Notes under the pieces: generated by a model
Databases searched by the model: none
Seen by the model: only the letters and a program-made list of their open reading frames with translations
Told to the model about the DNA's origin: nothing
Source: CAIWHR01 sp963734055
GTDB lineage: Bacteria > Pseudomonadota > Gammaproteobacteria > Burkholderiales > Casimicrobiaceae
Length of the DNA: 64,000 nt
Assembly (NCBI GenBank): GCA_963734055.1
Contig: CAVTFQ010000002.1
Location: 682,001 to 746,000 of the forward strand
Reading direction: 5' to 3'
In this document: in pieces, positions 1-8,269 of the stretch
Layout: each line of letters begins with the position of its first letter
Numbering within the stretch: the stretch's first letter is position 1
Program-made: the position numbers and the translations under genes

Positions 1-1
1 C

Positions 2-352
2 CTGAACAGCCAGTTCTGGGGCGTGATCGTGATGGGGGTCGCCGTGCTGATCTTCTTCGCGCTGCCGTGGCTCGACCGGAGCCCCGTCAAGTCGATCCGC
101 TACCGGGGGGCGCTGTACAAGGCATGGCTCGCGGCGTTCGTCGTGAGCTTCCTGATCCTCGGCTACCTCGGCGTCGTGGCGGTCACGGTCTGGGGCCAGT
201 TCCCGGATCGCTGGCCGATCCTGGGCGGCGCCGACCGCGCGACCGTCATCGCGCGGCTGCTCACGGTCGTCTACTTCCTCTTCTTCGTGCTCATGCCCTG
301 GTACACGGTCCGGGACAAGACGAAGCCCGTGCCGGAAAGGGTGACCGGATGA
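2..352 (+). CDS. petB: Cytochrome b of the bc1 complex, C-terminal part (cut by window start)
   Basis: The frame is open from base 2 and gives the last 116 residues of cytochrome b, the membrane subunit of ubiquinol:cytochrome c oxidoreductase that carries the two b hemes and quinone sites. What is visible are hydrophobic helices (VIVMGVAVLIFFALPWLD, then FVVSFLILGYLGVVAVTVWG, then LLTVVYFLFFVLMPWY) separated by short charged loops, as in the C-terminal helices of the family. The heme-ligating histidines lie upstream of the window. The stop codon overlaps the start of the cytochrome c1 gene by four bases (ATGA), so the two are probably translationally coupled. Identification rests on this fragment plus the adjacent petC. 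Confidence 0.9.
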   Translation: MNSQFWGVIVMGVAVLIFFALPWLDRSPVKSIRYRGALYKAWLAAFVVSFLILGYLGVVAVTVWGQFPDRWPILGGADRATVIARLLTVVYFLFFVLMPWYTVRDKTKPVPERVTG

Positions 353-1152
353 TGTACAGGATCCAGGCCGCGCTGGCCGCCCTGCTGCTCGTTGTCGCGC
401 TGCCGGCGGCGGCGTCGACGGGCGCCGACCTGCGCCTCGAGCCGGCGCCGGTGAACCGGCTCGACATGGAATCGCTGCAACGTGGCGCGCGCACGTTCGT
501 CAACTATTGCCTCAACTGCCACAGCGCGAAGTACATGCGCTACAACCGGCTCACCGACCTCGGCATCGACGAGGCGATGATCCGCGACAACCTGATGTTC
601 GCCACGGACAAGATCGGCGACACGATGACGGTCGCGCTCTCGCCGCGGGACGCGAAGGCGTGGTTCGGCACGCCGCCCCCCGACCTGACCGTGATCGCGC
701 GCGTGCGCGGTGCCGACTGGCTCTACAACTACTTCCTCGGCTTCTATCGGGACGACGCCGCGTCGAGCGGGTGGAACAACCTCGTGTTCAGGAACGTCGG
801 CATGCCGCACGTGCTGTGGCGCTATTCGGGCACGAACCGCCTCGTCTCCACCGAATACGACGATCACGAGAAGGCGCAGGCCGCGGCCATCGCCGTCAAG
901 GGGCTGGTGCTGCTCGAGCCCGCGCGCGACCACAAGTTCGTGGTCGAGACCGTGGCCCTGGACACGCCCGGCACGATGAGCCCGAGCGAGTACAAGGCGA
1001 TGGTCGCCGATCTCGTCAACTACCTCGACTACATGGGCGAGCCGGCCCGGAACAAGCGGATCAGCGTGGGCCTGCTCGTGCTTCTCTACCTCGGCGTGCT
1101 GTTCGTCTTCGCCTACTGGATGAAGCGAGAATATTGGAAGGACGTCCACTGA
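349..1152 (+). CDS. petC: Cytochrome c1, bc1 complex
   Basis: Carries the c-type heme that takes electrons from the Rieske protein and passes them to cytochrome c; anchored in the inner membrane with its heme domain in the periplasm. The 267-residue product has a signal peptide (about 1-23), the heme motif CLNCH at 54-58, a likely axial Met in NVGMPHVLW (Met152) and one C-terminal transmembrane helix near 240-256 followed by a basic tail. Two ATG codons lie in tandem; the first overlaps the petB stop (ATGA) and is taken as the start. Length and layout are normal for a betaproteobacterial PetC. The operon continues from petB; sspA follows after a 230-base gap. Confidence 0.96.
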   Translation: MMYRIQAALAALLLVVALPAAASTGADLRLEPAPVNRLDMESLQRGARTFVNYCLNCHSAKYMRYNRLTDLGIDEAMIRDNLMFATDKIGDTMTVALSPRDAKAWFGTPPPDLTVIARVRGADWLYNYFLGFYRDDAASSGWNNLVFRNVGMPHVLWRYSGTNRLVSTEYDDHEKAQAAAIAVKGLVLLEPARDHKFVVETVALDTPGTMSPSEYKAMVADLVNYLDYMGEPARNKRISVGLLVLLYLGVLFVFAYWMKREYWKDVH

Positions 1153-1206
1153 CGCGGCGATCGTAAAGCTGCTGCGGGGCCGGTCTGCGTCGTTGCACGC
1201 CCGCTC

Positions 1207-1242
1207 GGAATCCTCAGGTACTCCCTTGTACACTCCGGTTCC
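1207..1242. repeat. Imperfect palindrome in the petC-sspA gap
   Basis: Two 15-base arms, GGAATCCTCAGGTAC and GTACACTCCGGTTCC, flank TCCCTT; nine of fifteen positions pair, with perfect GTAC ends next to the loop. It lies about 55 bases past petC and 140 before sspA. No T-run follows, so it is not a clear terminator. Its style resembles dispersed intergenic palindromes seen in betaproteobacteria, but that is recollection and not shown by this sequence alone. A role as a transcript-end stabiliser is possible. Confidence 0.35.
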
Positions 1243-1382
1243 TCGCGGCCGCGCGCCTAGCATCCCGGCCTACTCGCGACGCTTTTCGATTCGCCGCGGG
1301 TCCACCAGCGAGCGCGGCGGGCGACCGCGCCACATGACCCACCTTTGATCGACCCCCGCCGCCGCGCGAGGAGAACAACACC

Positions 1383-1982
1383 ATGATGACTCTCTATTCC
1401 GGGACCACCGACCCCTTCAGCCAGCGCTGCCGGATCGTGCTGCACGAGAAGGGGATGGACTTCCAGATCATCGACGTCGACCTCGACAACAAGCCCGAGG
1501 ATCTGGCGGTGATGAATCCCTACAACCAGGTACCGGTGCTGGTCGAGCGCGACCTCGTGCTCCACGAGTCGAACATCATCAACGAGTACATCGACGAGCG
1601 CTTCCCGCATCCGCAGCTGATGCCCGCGGACCCGGTGATGCGGGCGCGGGCGCGGCTCTTCCTGCACCGTTTCGAAAAGGAGCTGTTCATCCACATCGAC
1701 GCGCTCGAGGGGAACAACCAGAAGCAGATCGAACGCGCGCGCAACCTCGTCCGCGACAGCCTCATGCAGATCGCGCCGGTGTTCGCCAAGCACAAGCACA
1801 TGCTGGGCGAGGAATACTCGATGCTCGACGTCGCGATCACGCCGCTCCTGTGGCGCCTCGACTACTACGGGATCACGATGCCCAAGCCGGCCGCGCCGCT
1901 CATGAAGTACGCCGAGCGGTTGTTCGCCCGGCCGGCGTTCTCGGAGGCGCTCACGTCCGCCGAGCGGGGGATGCGGAAGTAG
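1383..1982 (+). CDS. sspA: Stringent starvation protein A, GST-fold
   Basis: SspA is a glutathione-S-transferase-like protein that binds RNA polymerase and modulates transcription under starvation and acid stress; it is not known to have GST enzyme activity. The 199-residue product has an N-terminal thioredoxin-like domain (about 2-77) with the conserved NPYNQVPVLVERD and HESNIINEYIDERFP segments, and a helical C-terminal domain (about 85-195) containing LDVAITPLLWRLDYYG. The start at the tandem ATGATG follows a GAGGAG-type ribosome site. The position between petC and sspB is the usual betaproteobacterial arrangement and supports the assignment over a generic GST. Confidence 0.95.
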   Translation: MMTLYSGTTDPFSQRCRIVLHEKGMDFQIIDVDLDNKPEDLAVMNPYNQVPVLVERDLVLHESNIINEYIDERFPHPQLMPADPVMRARARLFLHRFEKELFIHIDALEGNNQKQIERARNLVRDSLMQIAPVFAKHKHMLGEEYSMLDVAITPLLWRLDYYGITMPKPAAPLMKYAERLFARPAFSEALTSAERGMRK

Positions 1983-2090
1983 TACACCTGCGCGAGCGAC
2001 GGTGACCGGCCCGAGCGCGGGAGGCAACGTGCCCGGCGACGCGCGGACCGCCGCCGGTCGGATCGAGGGGTGCCTTCCTCGGCCCGCGGC

Positions 2091-2118
2091 TTGACCCGAT
2101 GCCGCCGGGGCGTAATAT
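2091..2118 (+). promoter_or_regulatory. Candidate sigma70 promoter for sspB
   Basis: TTGACC at 2091-2096 and TAATAT at 2113-2118 are separated by 16 bases. The expected transcription start is about 2124-2126, immediately before the GTG start of sspB at 2128, and there is no purine-rich ribosome site in between. This suggests sspB has its own promoter in addition to any read-through from sspA, and that this transcript may be leaderless. Confidence 0.6.
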
Positions 2119-2127
2119 CTCCGCATT

Positions 2128-2583
2128 GTGTCCGAGCAATCCGCGAAACCGTATCTCGTCCGCGCCATCTGCGAATGGTGCGCGGACAATGGCCTGACGC
2201 CCTATCTCGCCGTCAAGGTCAACGCGCAGACACGCGTGCCGGCGGCGTTCGTCAAGAACGGCGAGATCGTGCTCAACATCAGCAACTCGGCGACCCGGCG
2301 ACTCACGATCGACAACGACTGGGTCCAGTTCTCGGCGCGCTTCTCCGGAACCTCGCAGGAGGTCGCGGTGCCGATGAGCGCCGTTTCCGGCATCTTCGCG
2401 AAGGAGACGGGCTACGGCTTCGCCTTCACGATTCCGCAGGACCCCGCCGCGGCGCTGGCCGCGACGCTGCCGCAGGACCAGGACATCGACGCGGCCCTCG
2501 ACCGCGACCTCCAGGACGAGCGCGACGCGAAGGACGGCGGCAAGGCCAAGCCGCGGCCGTCGCACCTCCAGGTCATCAAGTAG
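2128..2583 (+). CDS. sspB: SspB, ClpXP specificity-enhancing adaptor
   Basis: SspB binds ssrA-tagged peptides from stalled ribosomes and delivers them to the ClpXP protease. The 151-residue product has the compact substrate-binding domain (about 5-115; note PYLVRAICEWCADNGLTPYL at the start and VPMSAVSGIFAKETGYGF) and a flexible acidic/charged linker. The C-terminus RPSHLQVIK matches the hydrophobic-basic tail that docks on the ClpX zinc domain. It starts with GTG and has no visible Shine-Dalgarno sequence; a strong promoter ends only nine bases upstream. sspA is just before it on the same strand. Confidence 0.95.
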   Translation: MSEQSAKPYLVRAICEWCADNGLTPYLAVKVNAQTRVPAAFVKNGEIVLNISNSATRRLTIDNDWVQFSARFSGTSQEVAVPMSAVSGIFAKETGYGFAFTIPQDPAAALAATLPQDQDIDAALDRDLQDERDAKDGGKAKPRPSHLQVIK

Positions 2584-2623
2584 CAGATCGGCGGGCGGCG
2601 CGCTGCCGGCGCCTCCGGCCGTT

Positions 2624-5518
2624 TCAGTACGGCTCGATCCGACCGTTCGCGTAGACGCGCACCCGGTCGCCGGGTTGCATCGTGAAGCTCACGTTCGCTC
2701 CGGCGAAGCGCACGTCGACGCGGTGCGGCCCCGGGTACGGCGTCGGGATCGTCAGCGGATAGGGCGTCTGCGCGAGCATCGCCGAGCCTCCGTCCACGAC
2801 GCGCGAGAGCGTCACTCCGGGGACGCGATCGGGCCGGACCCGCACCACCCGCCCGAACTGGTTGCGCCGCCCCGCCGCGTCGACGACCTCGATCGTCAGC
2901 GCCTGCCGATTGATGTCCGGTGAGATGTTGCGGGCGACGACCGTGTTCCGGATCCCGCGCGAGAGCACGAGGTCCATCGCGCCGTCGCCATCGTAGTCGA
3001 ACGCCGCGACGGGCCCGTACGACAGGTCGTCGAGGAGCGAGATCGGATCGCGCTCGAAGCGCTCGCCCGTGTTGAGCAGGATGAACGGCGCCGCCGCCGA
3101 GCCGCCGGCCACGACCACATCCTCGCGGCCGTCGCCGTTGAAATCGCCGACGTTGACCCCGTAGACGTCGGAGTTCAGGTATTGCGGCATGACGTCCTTC
3201 CGCGTGAACCGCGTTCCGTCGTACTCCCAGAGTGCCGGACCGAAGATCGGATGGTGAATGATCAGGTCGAGGTAGCCGTCGTTGTTCCAGTCGATGAACT
3301 TGACACCCTCGTCGAAGCTGCCCGGCAGGCCGACCGCAGTCGTCACGTCGGAGAAGGTCAGGTTGTGGTTGTTGCGGAAGAGGCGCCCGGCCACGTAGAA
3401 ATCGATCCAGCCGTCGCCGTCGTAATCGACCGCCTGGGCGCCCTCGACGCGGTGCTCGGAAGGCACCGAGCGCAGCGCGACGCCCGCGCGGTCCGCGACG
3501 TCGGTGAAGCGCCCGAGGCCGTTGTTGATGAGCAGGTAGGAGTGCTCGGTGGGATCATTCTGGCTGTAGAAGGGAATGAACAGGTCGACCGCGCCGTCGT
3601 TGTTGAAGTCGGCGGCGAGGATGGTTTCGCCGTAGCCGCGGAGGCCCATCGCCGCGAACGTCGGGTCCTCGGCGAACCGGCCGGTGCCATCGCCCACGAA
3701 CAATCGCGCGAACGACGCCGTATTGTGGATGTCCGAATAGGTGTTGCAGACGAGGTCGGCGATGCCGTCGCCATTCAGGTCGGCCGTGCGGCAGTCGCGG
3801 TTGACGCGCCCCGGCGAGAACAGGTTCGCGAGCCCCGCCGCGGCGAGATCGACGGCCTGGATCAGTCCGCCCGCGTTGTGCGCGCCCAACGGCTCGAAAC
3901 GTCCGTCACGGTCGAAGTCGCCGATCGTCGGCGTCACGAGGCCGTCGCCGAGCGGGTAGATCGGCCGGGCCTGTGTCGCGAAGAGGACGGGCGTCGCCGC
4001 GGTCTCCACCGCGAAGCGGCCGCTGACCGGAAGATCGGTCGCCGCGCCGAACGACGCGTGGAGCGAGGGCGTGCCGGACGCGGGATCGGTGCTGACGAAC
4101 CACTGGCCGTCACGGTATACGATGAGGTCCGCCCTGCCATCCCCGTTCCAGTCGGCGACGAGCGGCACGTCGCCGGGCGCGCCGCCGAGCACGTAGCCCG
4201 CGCCCGCAGTCCCGTCGCGCTTTGTGTCGAAATACCAGATGCCGTTGCGATAGACGCCGAAGTCGGCCCGGCCGTCGCCGTCGACGTCGCCCAGCACCGG
4301 GATGTCGCTCGGGTCGCCGCCGAAGTGATGCTCGAGCGCCACCACCGGATCCCGCGCCGTGCTCACGTACCACGCGCCCGCGCGATAGACGACGAGGTCG
4401 GCCCGACCGTCGCCGTCGACGTCGCCGATCAGCGGTACGTCGTCGGGCATGCCGCCGAACGAATACATGTCGTCAATCGTGCCGTCGATGCCGCGATCGA
4501 CGAGCCAGACGCCGCCGTTGTAGAGGATCAGGCTGCTCTTGCCGTCGCCGTCGAGATCGGCCGCCATCACGTGGCTTGCGTCCACGTTGGGATAGGGCGC
4601 GAGATCCGGCCGGGTGCCGGGCAAGGTCTGGAAATAGAAGGCGCGATCGGCCGGCCGGTAGATTGCGAAGCTCGACGATCGCCGGCGATACTTGGGTGCG
4701 GTCAGGCTGCGATCGAGGCGCGCCGCCAGTGGCCGGTCGCCGGCGGCGCCGTAGAAGGTTGCCAGGAAGGCAGGACTCTCGGTCGGGTCAGTCACCACGA
4801 GCCAGAGGCCGTCGCGGAAGACCCCGACGTCGGCGTTGCAGTCGCTGTCCCAGTCGGCGGTGAACGGTTGGTCGCGCGGGTCCCCGCCGAGTGCGGCGAA
4901 CGGAAAGGTCGAGGCGCCGGGAAGATCCCCATACCAGAGTCCCGAGCGGTAGATGATCCGGGTGGCGATGCCGCGGCAGTTGATGTCGCCGAGCAGCGGA
5001 ATGTCACCCGGTTGGCCGCCGAACGTATCGACGCGGTCGGCGACTCCGTCGCGGCGGGTGCTCGTGTACCACGTCCCGTTACGATAGACGACGAGATCGA
5101 CGCGCCCGTCGCCGTCGACATCGCCCAAGAGCGGGACATCGCCGGGCATCCCGCCGAAGGTGTACTCGAGGTCGGGTACGCCGTCCCCGTCGAGATCGAT
5201 CTGCCAGAGCCCGCTCACGTAGCTGACGATGTCGGCGATGCCATCCCCGTTCATGTCGGCGACGAGTACGTGCTCCGGCGGCGGCGCGTAGCCGATCGTG
5301 CGGTCAGGGATCGCATCGCGATCGAAATCGAGGTAGACGAGCCCCTGTTGGGGCCGATAGAGGCCGAGGTCGAGAGGGAGCCCGGCGCGCGCGGAACCGC
5401 TGGCGAGCATCGCCGCCAAGAGGCCGATCCGGGCGAGGGTGCTGGCGATCTTGAACGTCAACGCGGCGGTTTGGGGATGGAGGACGGTCCTGCCGATCCC
5501 GCGCCGGTCATATCGCAC
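2624..5518 (-). CDS. Secreted FG-GAP/VCBS-repeat protein with ASPIC/UnbV-like C-terminus
   Basis: A 964-residue exported protein with a signal segment at about 24-45 (cleavage after SGSARA). From about residue 60 to 530 it is an array of repeats of about 47 residues, each with a calcium-loop motif such as DVDGDGRADLVVY followed by NGTWY or GIWY and FGG.PGD.P. These are FG-GAP/VCBS blades expected to fold as beta-propellers. A second, more divergent block (about 540-860) keeps DxDxDGxxD loops (DFNNDGAVDLFIPFY, DYDGDGWIDFYVAG). The last 100 residues resemble the ASPIC/UnbV domain. Extracellular binding is likely; ligand unknown. It ends 40 bases from sspB, facing it. A promoter shared with the tRNA gene's upstream region is possible. 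Confidence 0.85.
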   Translation of the reverse strand: MRYDRRGIGRTVLHPQTAALTFKIASTLARIGLLAAMLASGSARAGLPLDLGLYRPQQGLVYLDFDRDAIPDRTIGYAPPPEHVLVADMNGDGIADIVSYVSGLWQIDLDGDGVPDLEYTFGGMPGDVPLLGDVDGDGRVDLVVYRNGTWYTSTRRDGVADRVDTFGGQPGDIPLLGDINCRGIATRIIYRSGLWYGDLPGASTFPFAALGGDPRDQPFTADWDSDCNADVGVFRDGLWLVVTDPTESPAFLATFYGAAGDRPLAARLDRSLTAPKYRRRSSSFAIYRPADRAFYFQTLPGTRPDLAPYPNVDASHVMAADLDGDGKSSLILYNGGVWLVDRGIDGTIDDMYSFGGMPDDVPLIGDVDGDGRADLVVYRAGAWYVSTARDPVVALEHHFGGDPSDIPVLGDVDGDGRADFGVYRNGIWYFDTKRDGTAGAGYVLGGAPGDVPLVADWNGDGRADLIVYRDGQWFVSTDPASGTPSLHASFGAATDLPVSGRFAVETAATPVLFATQARPIYPLGDGLVTPTIGDFDRDGRFEPLGAHNAGGLIQAVDLAAAGLANLFSPGRVNRDCRTADLNGDGIADLVCNTYSDIHNTASFARLFVGDGTGRFAEDPTFAAMGLRGYGETILAADFNNDGAVDLFIPFYSQNDPTEHSYLLINNGLGRFTDVADRAGVALRSVPSEHRVEGAQAVDYDGDGWIDFYVAGRLFRNNHNLTFSDVTTAVGLPGSFDEGVKFIDWNNDGYLDLIIHHPIFGPALWEYDGTRFTRKDVMPQYLNSDVYGVNVGDFNGDGREDVVVAGGSAAAPFILLNTGERFERDPISLLDDLSYGPVAAFDYDGDGAMDLVLSRGIRNTVVARNISPDINRQALTIEVVDAAGRRNQFGRVVRVRPDRVPGVTLSRVVDGGSAMLAQTPYPLTIPTPYPGPHRVDVRFAGANVSFTMQPGDRVRVYANGRIEPY

Positions 5519-5636
5519 GTCGGAGGCGCGCCATTATGCCATCTGCGCGGCGGTTTGGCGCGTGAGGCGCACCGGCTTGCCCTCAGGCAGACGGTGTCGC
5601 GGCGGCGCCAAAGGCGCGGGTAGAATTCCTCGCAGG

Positions 5637-5709
5637 GCCGGCATAGCTCAGTTGGTAGAGCAGCGGTTTTGTAAACCGTTGGTCGTGGGTTCGATTCCTA
5701 CTGCCGGCA
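5637..5709 (+). tRNA. tRNA-Thr, anticodon TGT
   Basis: A complete cloverleaf: acceptor GCCGGCA (5637-5643) pairs with TGCCGGC (5702-5708), discriminator A at 5709; D arm with AGCTCAGTTGGTAGAGCA; anticodon stem GCGGT/ACCGT around the loop TTTGTAA; T arm GTGGG-TTCGATT-CCTAC. The 3' CCA is not fully encoded (ACCG). A TAGAAT -10 element at 5621-5626 places the transcription start a few bases before the mature 5' end. The last 22 bases before the discriminator are duplicated 2.5 kb downstream. Confidence 0.97.
5687..5708 (+). repeat. tRNA-Thr 3' end, left copy of a possible attachment-site repeat
   Basis: This 22-base segment covers the last part of the T arm and the 3' acceptor strand of tRNA-Thr. 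It recurs at 8159-8180 in the same orientation with 20 of 22 positions identical (differences at positions 14 and 16). Integrative elements that target tRNA genes typically leave such a direct repeat of the 3' end. No integrase lies between the two copies, so this would be a remnant or mini-element. Confidence 0.45.
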
Positions 5710-6062
5710 CCGAACTTCCCAATGATGGCCCCTTCGTGCGGCCGTTCTTCATTGCAGGGTCAAGGCGCGACGCAGACCATGCCGAGGCGGTGAGGCGGTA
5801 TCGCAAAGGCTTCGCGCCAGCTCAATGCAACTTCGGAAATAGGCAAGTCAAGGGCGAGCGGGTAGCACAGGACTACCTTGAGGCGGCGCAATGGCTCCGC
5901 CCTGGGTGCGGCGGTTTGTCGCGACCCTGTCGCATCCGACGCTCCCGGTACCGGACGGCGCGTTGACCTGTATCAATCGCGACGATCCTGACGCGGGCAA
6001 ACAGCGCATCATAATGTGGCTCAAGTGCGGCGGATTCGCGCGCGGACCGGCTGAAGAATCTC
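5710..6062. other. Intergenic stretch after tRNA-Thr, no gene recognised
   Basis: About 350 bases between the tRNA gene and the broken secreted-protein gene. Open frames here run through the tRNA and look accidental. I see no terminator, no recognisable protein and no strong promoter for the downstream gene. The stretch is less GC-rich than the window average from about 5800 on, like the gene that follows. Confidence 0.6.
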
Positions 6063-7607
6063 ATGACGAAGACCTTTGCGACGCTGATCGCAGCGTTTGC
6101 GTTGAGCTCCTCTACGGAGGCGTTGGCGACCTACTGTGCAGCCACCGCGCCCAGCTTTGCATACTTGAACAACTCCCCGACGTATCCTCTCAGCACCCAG
6201 GTCATCACGATAACGGTCGGGCGCCAAGCGTTTGTCTTGCGCGGTCAGTCGCTGCAAATCGAAGGCAACACGATCAACGTGACGCAGATCGGTGGAATAA
6301 GTGGATTCTTGCCTAAGCCAACGCCCTGCACGGAGGTCTATGTCGGCCCGCTTCCGGCGGGCGCATACACGATCAACTATTTCCTCTGGGACGATAGCAT
6401 TCCGGCCAATTCGCCAGTCCTCGCCGCAAGTACTGCGATGACCGTTTCCGCGGCGCCGGGAGCGGGATGCGCGTTTCCATTTTCTCCAACGGCGCGCGAT
6501 AGCGTTGCCGTCATTCCTCCCGCGCCCAACAGCGGGCAGATCATAACGATCAAGGGGCTTTCGGGCGACGTGGTGTTTCCCGAGGCAACTGCCAAGCTGC
6601 ACGACAACGTGATCGACGTAACGGTGAAAGGCGCATTCAACGGCTTCGGAGCGCCGACCGGATGCGCCGCAGTCGATGTCGGCCCGCTCGCGCCGGGCGT
6701 GTACACGCTGAACTACTCCGTCACTTTCATCGATGGACCGCCTACCGACCTTCGACTCACAAGGCAAATCACGGTGGCTGACCGCACCCCACAGCCCAAC
6801 TATCAAGGGCTCTGGTGGGCTCCCGGCGGAGTCGAGTAAGGTTGGGGAATCAATCTCGCTCACGAAGGCGATACGATTGTCGCTACATGGTTCACGTACA
6901 ACGGCGAAGGCAAAGGTACGTGGGCGGTCCTGACGGCCCCGAAGACCGCGCCGAACGTCTACAGCGGGACGCTCTACTCTACGAGAGCATCGATACCGAT
7001 CGGAAGTCCGCTGCATGCGACACCGTATGAGCTGGGCCAAGGTACCTTAGCCTTCGAGGCCGATGGAAGCGGAACGTTTTCCTATGTGATTCCTGGTGGT
7101 CCTGCTTTCGACCCGCCGATACCAGTGCCCATCGCGCAAGCGCACAAGATCACGCGCCAGGTTTTCGGTCCCCTGCCGACGTGCTCCTTCGGAGTACTGC
7201 CGAACATTGCCCTCGCCTCCAACTTCACCGATTTGTGGTGGGCGGCGCCGGCCGGCTCTGACCCGGGGTGGGGCATCAATTTCGCGCATCAGGGCGACAC
7301 GATATTCGCGACGTGGTTCACGTACGAGCGGAGTGGCGCGCCCATGTGGCTCGTCGTGACAGCACGGCAGACCGCTCCGGGCGCCTTCGCCGGAAATCTC
7401 TATCGGACGGGCGGCCCTCCGTTCTTCGCCGATCCATTCGACCCGGCAAAGGTCGTCGCAACGCTGGTTGGAACGGCAACGTTCTGGTTCGTCGACGGGA
7501 ACAACGGGACCTTGACCTACTCGGTCCTAGATCGGGGATACCCCGTCGCGGGTAGCAGCAAGATCACGCGCGAGATCTTTGCCGCACCCGGCACCGTCTG
7601 CCAATAG
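6063..7607 (+). pseudogene. Secreted GWGIN-motif protein interrupted by an in-frame TAA
   Basis: The first segment (6063-6839, 258 codons) has a signal peptide and two similar beta-rich domains of about 110 residues, each ending in a VGPL.xGxYTxNY motif. The frame then meets TAA at 6837-6839 but remains open without any frameshift to the TAG at 7605-7607. The interrupted region is clearly protein: WWAPGGVE-stop-GWGINLAHEGDTIVATWFTY before a second copy WWAAPAGSDPGWGINFAHQGDT, and the two repeats end ITRQVFG and ITREIFA. The stop therefore replaces one residue between Glu and Gly in a repeat. It may be a real nonsense mutation, a base error, or read-through. An internal restart at 7086 is unlikely since it lies mid-domain. 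Base composition is visibly lower in GC than its neighbours. Function unknown; probably surface or extracellular. Confidence 0.8.
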
Positions 7608-7647
7608 GTCTGCCGGCGCCGCGCGTCATCCGCGCTACCCAGAGTTC

Positions 7648-7929
7648 GAGTGATCGTCACCGGACCCTAACCGGCCGACTCGAGCACGACGATCTGGCCG
7701 CCGGAACCGTTTCTGTGACGGCGGCGGCAAACGCGCGGCACGGAAACACGAGCAAGCATGAGCTGGCATCGTTGCCGGTCGAGGCCACGAACGTTCGTTG
7801 GGCCGTTGCCGAAGCATCCGCTGCGGCTAGGCAGATCGGAGTCAGTGCGAGAGTTGCCAGCGCGCAGGAACGACGCAGCCTAGGGTGTCTACCATTGGCG
7901 CCGTTTCGATGGCGGCGATGAGGAATCAC
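7648..7929 (-). pseudogene. Decayed N-terminal fragment of an RTFVAxxGND beta-helix protein
   Basis: Reading leftwards from an ATG at 7929 there is a basic N-terminus, a hydrophobic signal-like segment (ALATLALTPICLAAADASA) and AQRTFVASTGNDASSCLLVF then PCRAFAAAVTETVP. This matches the start of the protein at 45447 (VQRTFVAHDGNDANPCSITL then PCRAFAAALLQTNPGGEIIV). After VTETVP the match moves to the next frame (GGQIVVLESAG), then meets TAG at 7667-7669 where the paralogue has Tyr, then GPVTI, after which similarity stops near 7650. So the copy carries a frameshift, a nonsense codon and a 3' truncation. It ends facing the broken gene at 6063-7607. Confidence 0.75.
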
Positions 7930-8269
7930 AGCCGGCCGCGAGCGATCGCGTCGCGGTGTCCTGTAGACGACAGCAGCCGCCGCTTGTCGTCGCTCGCGCT
8001 CATTGCGGGATTGCGAGAGCTACAATCCAAACGCCGGATGGCCAGTTGTCATGCACGCAAGGGAACACTTGCGGCACGCCGACACCCCCGGTGGCAAGGC
8101 TGGGGGCCAGGGAAAGATCGCTCACATTCGGACTCGCCTTTCACAGGGGAATCCGACCGGGTTCGATTCCTGCCGCCGGCCCTGCGCAGGGCCCGTCGAT
8201 GCAGGTCGCCGTGTGACGTCGCGGCAAGAAACCGGCACGACACCCGCGCCGCGACGTTTCGGGGATTCC
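7930..8269. other. Intergenic stretch with tRNA-like repeat and palindrome
   Basis: About 340 bases between the decayed beta-helix fragment and the tail-anchored protein gene. It holds the second copy of the tRNA-Thr 3' end (8159-8180) and, overlapping its right edge, a perfect 16-base palindrome GGCCCTGCGCAGGGCC (8178-8193). No gene could be supported in either strand. Confidence 0.6.
8159..8180 (+). repeat. Right copy of the tRNA-Thr 3'-end repeat
   Basis: Twenty of 22 bases match the end of tRNA-Thr (5687-5708), including the whole GGGTTCGATTCCT stretch and the GCCGGC end. The surrounding bases do not form a tRNA: no matching acceptor 5' strand, D arm or anticodon arm lies upstream. It reads as an isolated tRNA 3' end, as expected for the far boundary of an element inserted in the tRNA gene. 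Confidence 0.45.

Noticed and set aside
3182..5623. 813-codon open frame antisense to the FG-GAP gene
   Set aside because: It mirrors the repeated, GC-rich coding strand (Asp/Gly codons read as Val/Ala/Arg), has no domain or signal, and the opposite strand is a clear protein.
5439..5966. 175-codon ORF through tRNA-Thr
   Set aside because: Runs straight through the tRNA; the GIAQLVEQ-like peptide is the usual artefact of translating a tRNA gene.
7086..7607. Independent gene starting at GTG 7086
   Set aside because: The start falls in mid-domain of a frame that is open and homologous upstream to the TAA at 6837; better explained as the 3' part of one broken gene.
8100..8185. Second tRNA or a tmRNA 3' end
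   Set aside because: Only the T-arm/acceptor end is present; no acceptor 5' strand, D arm, anticodon arm or tag reading frame was found nearby.
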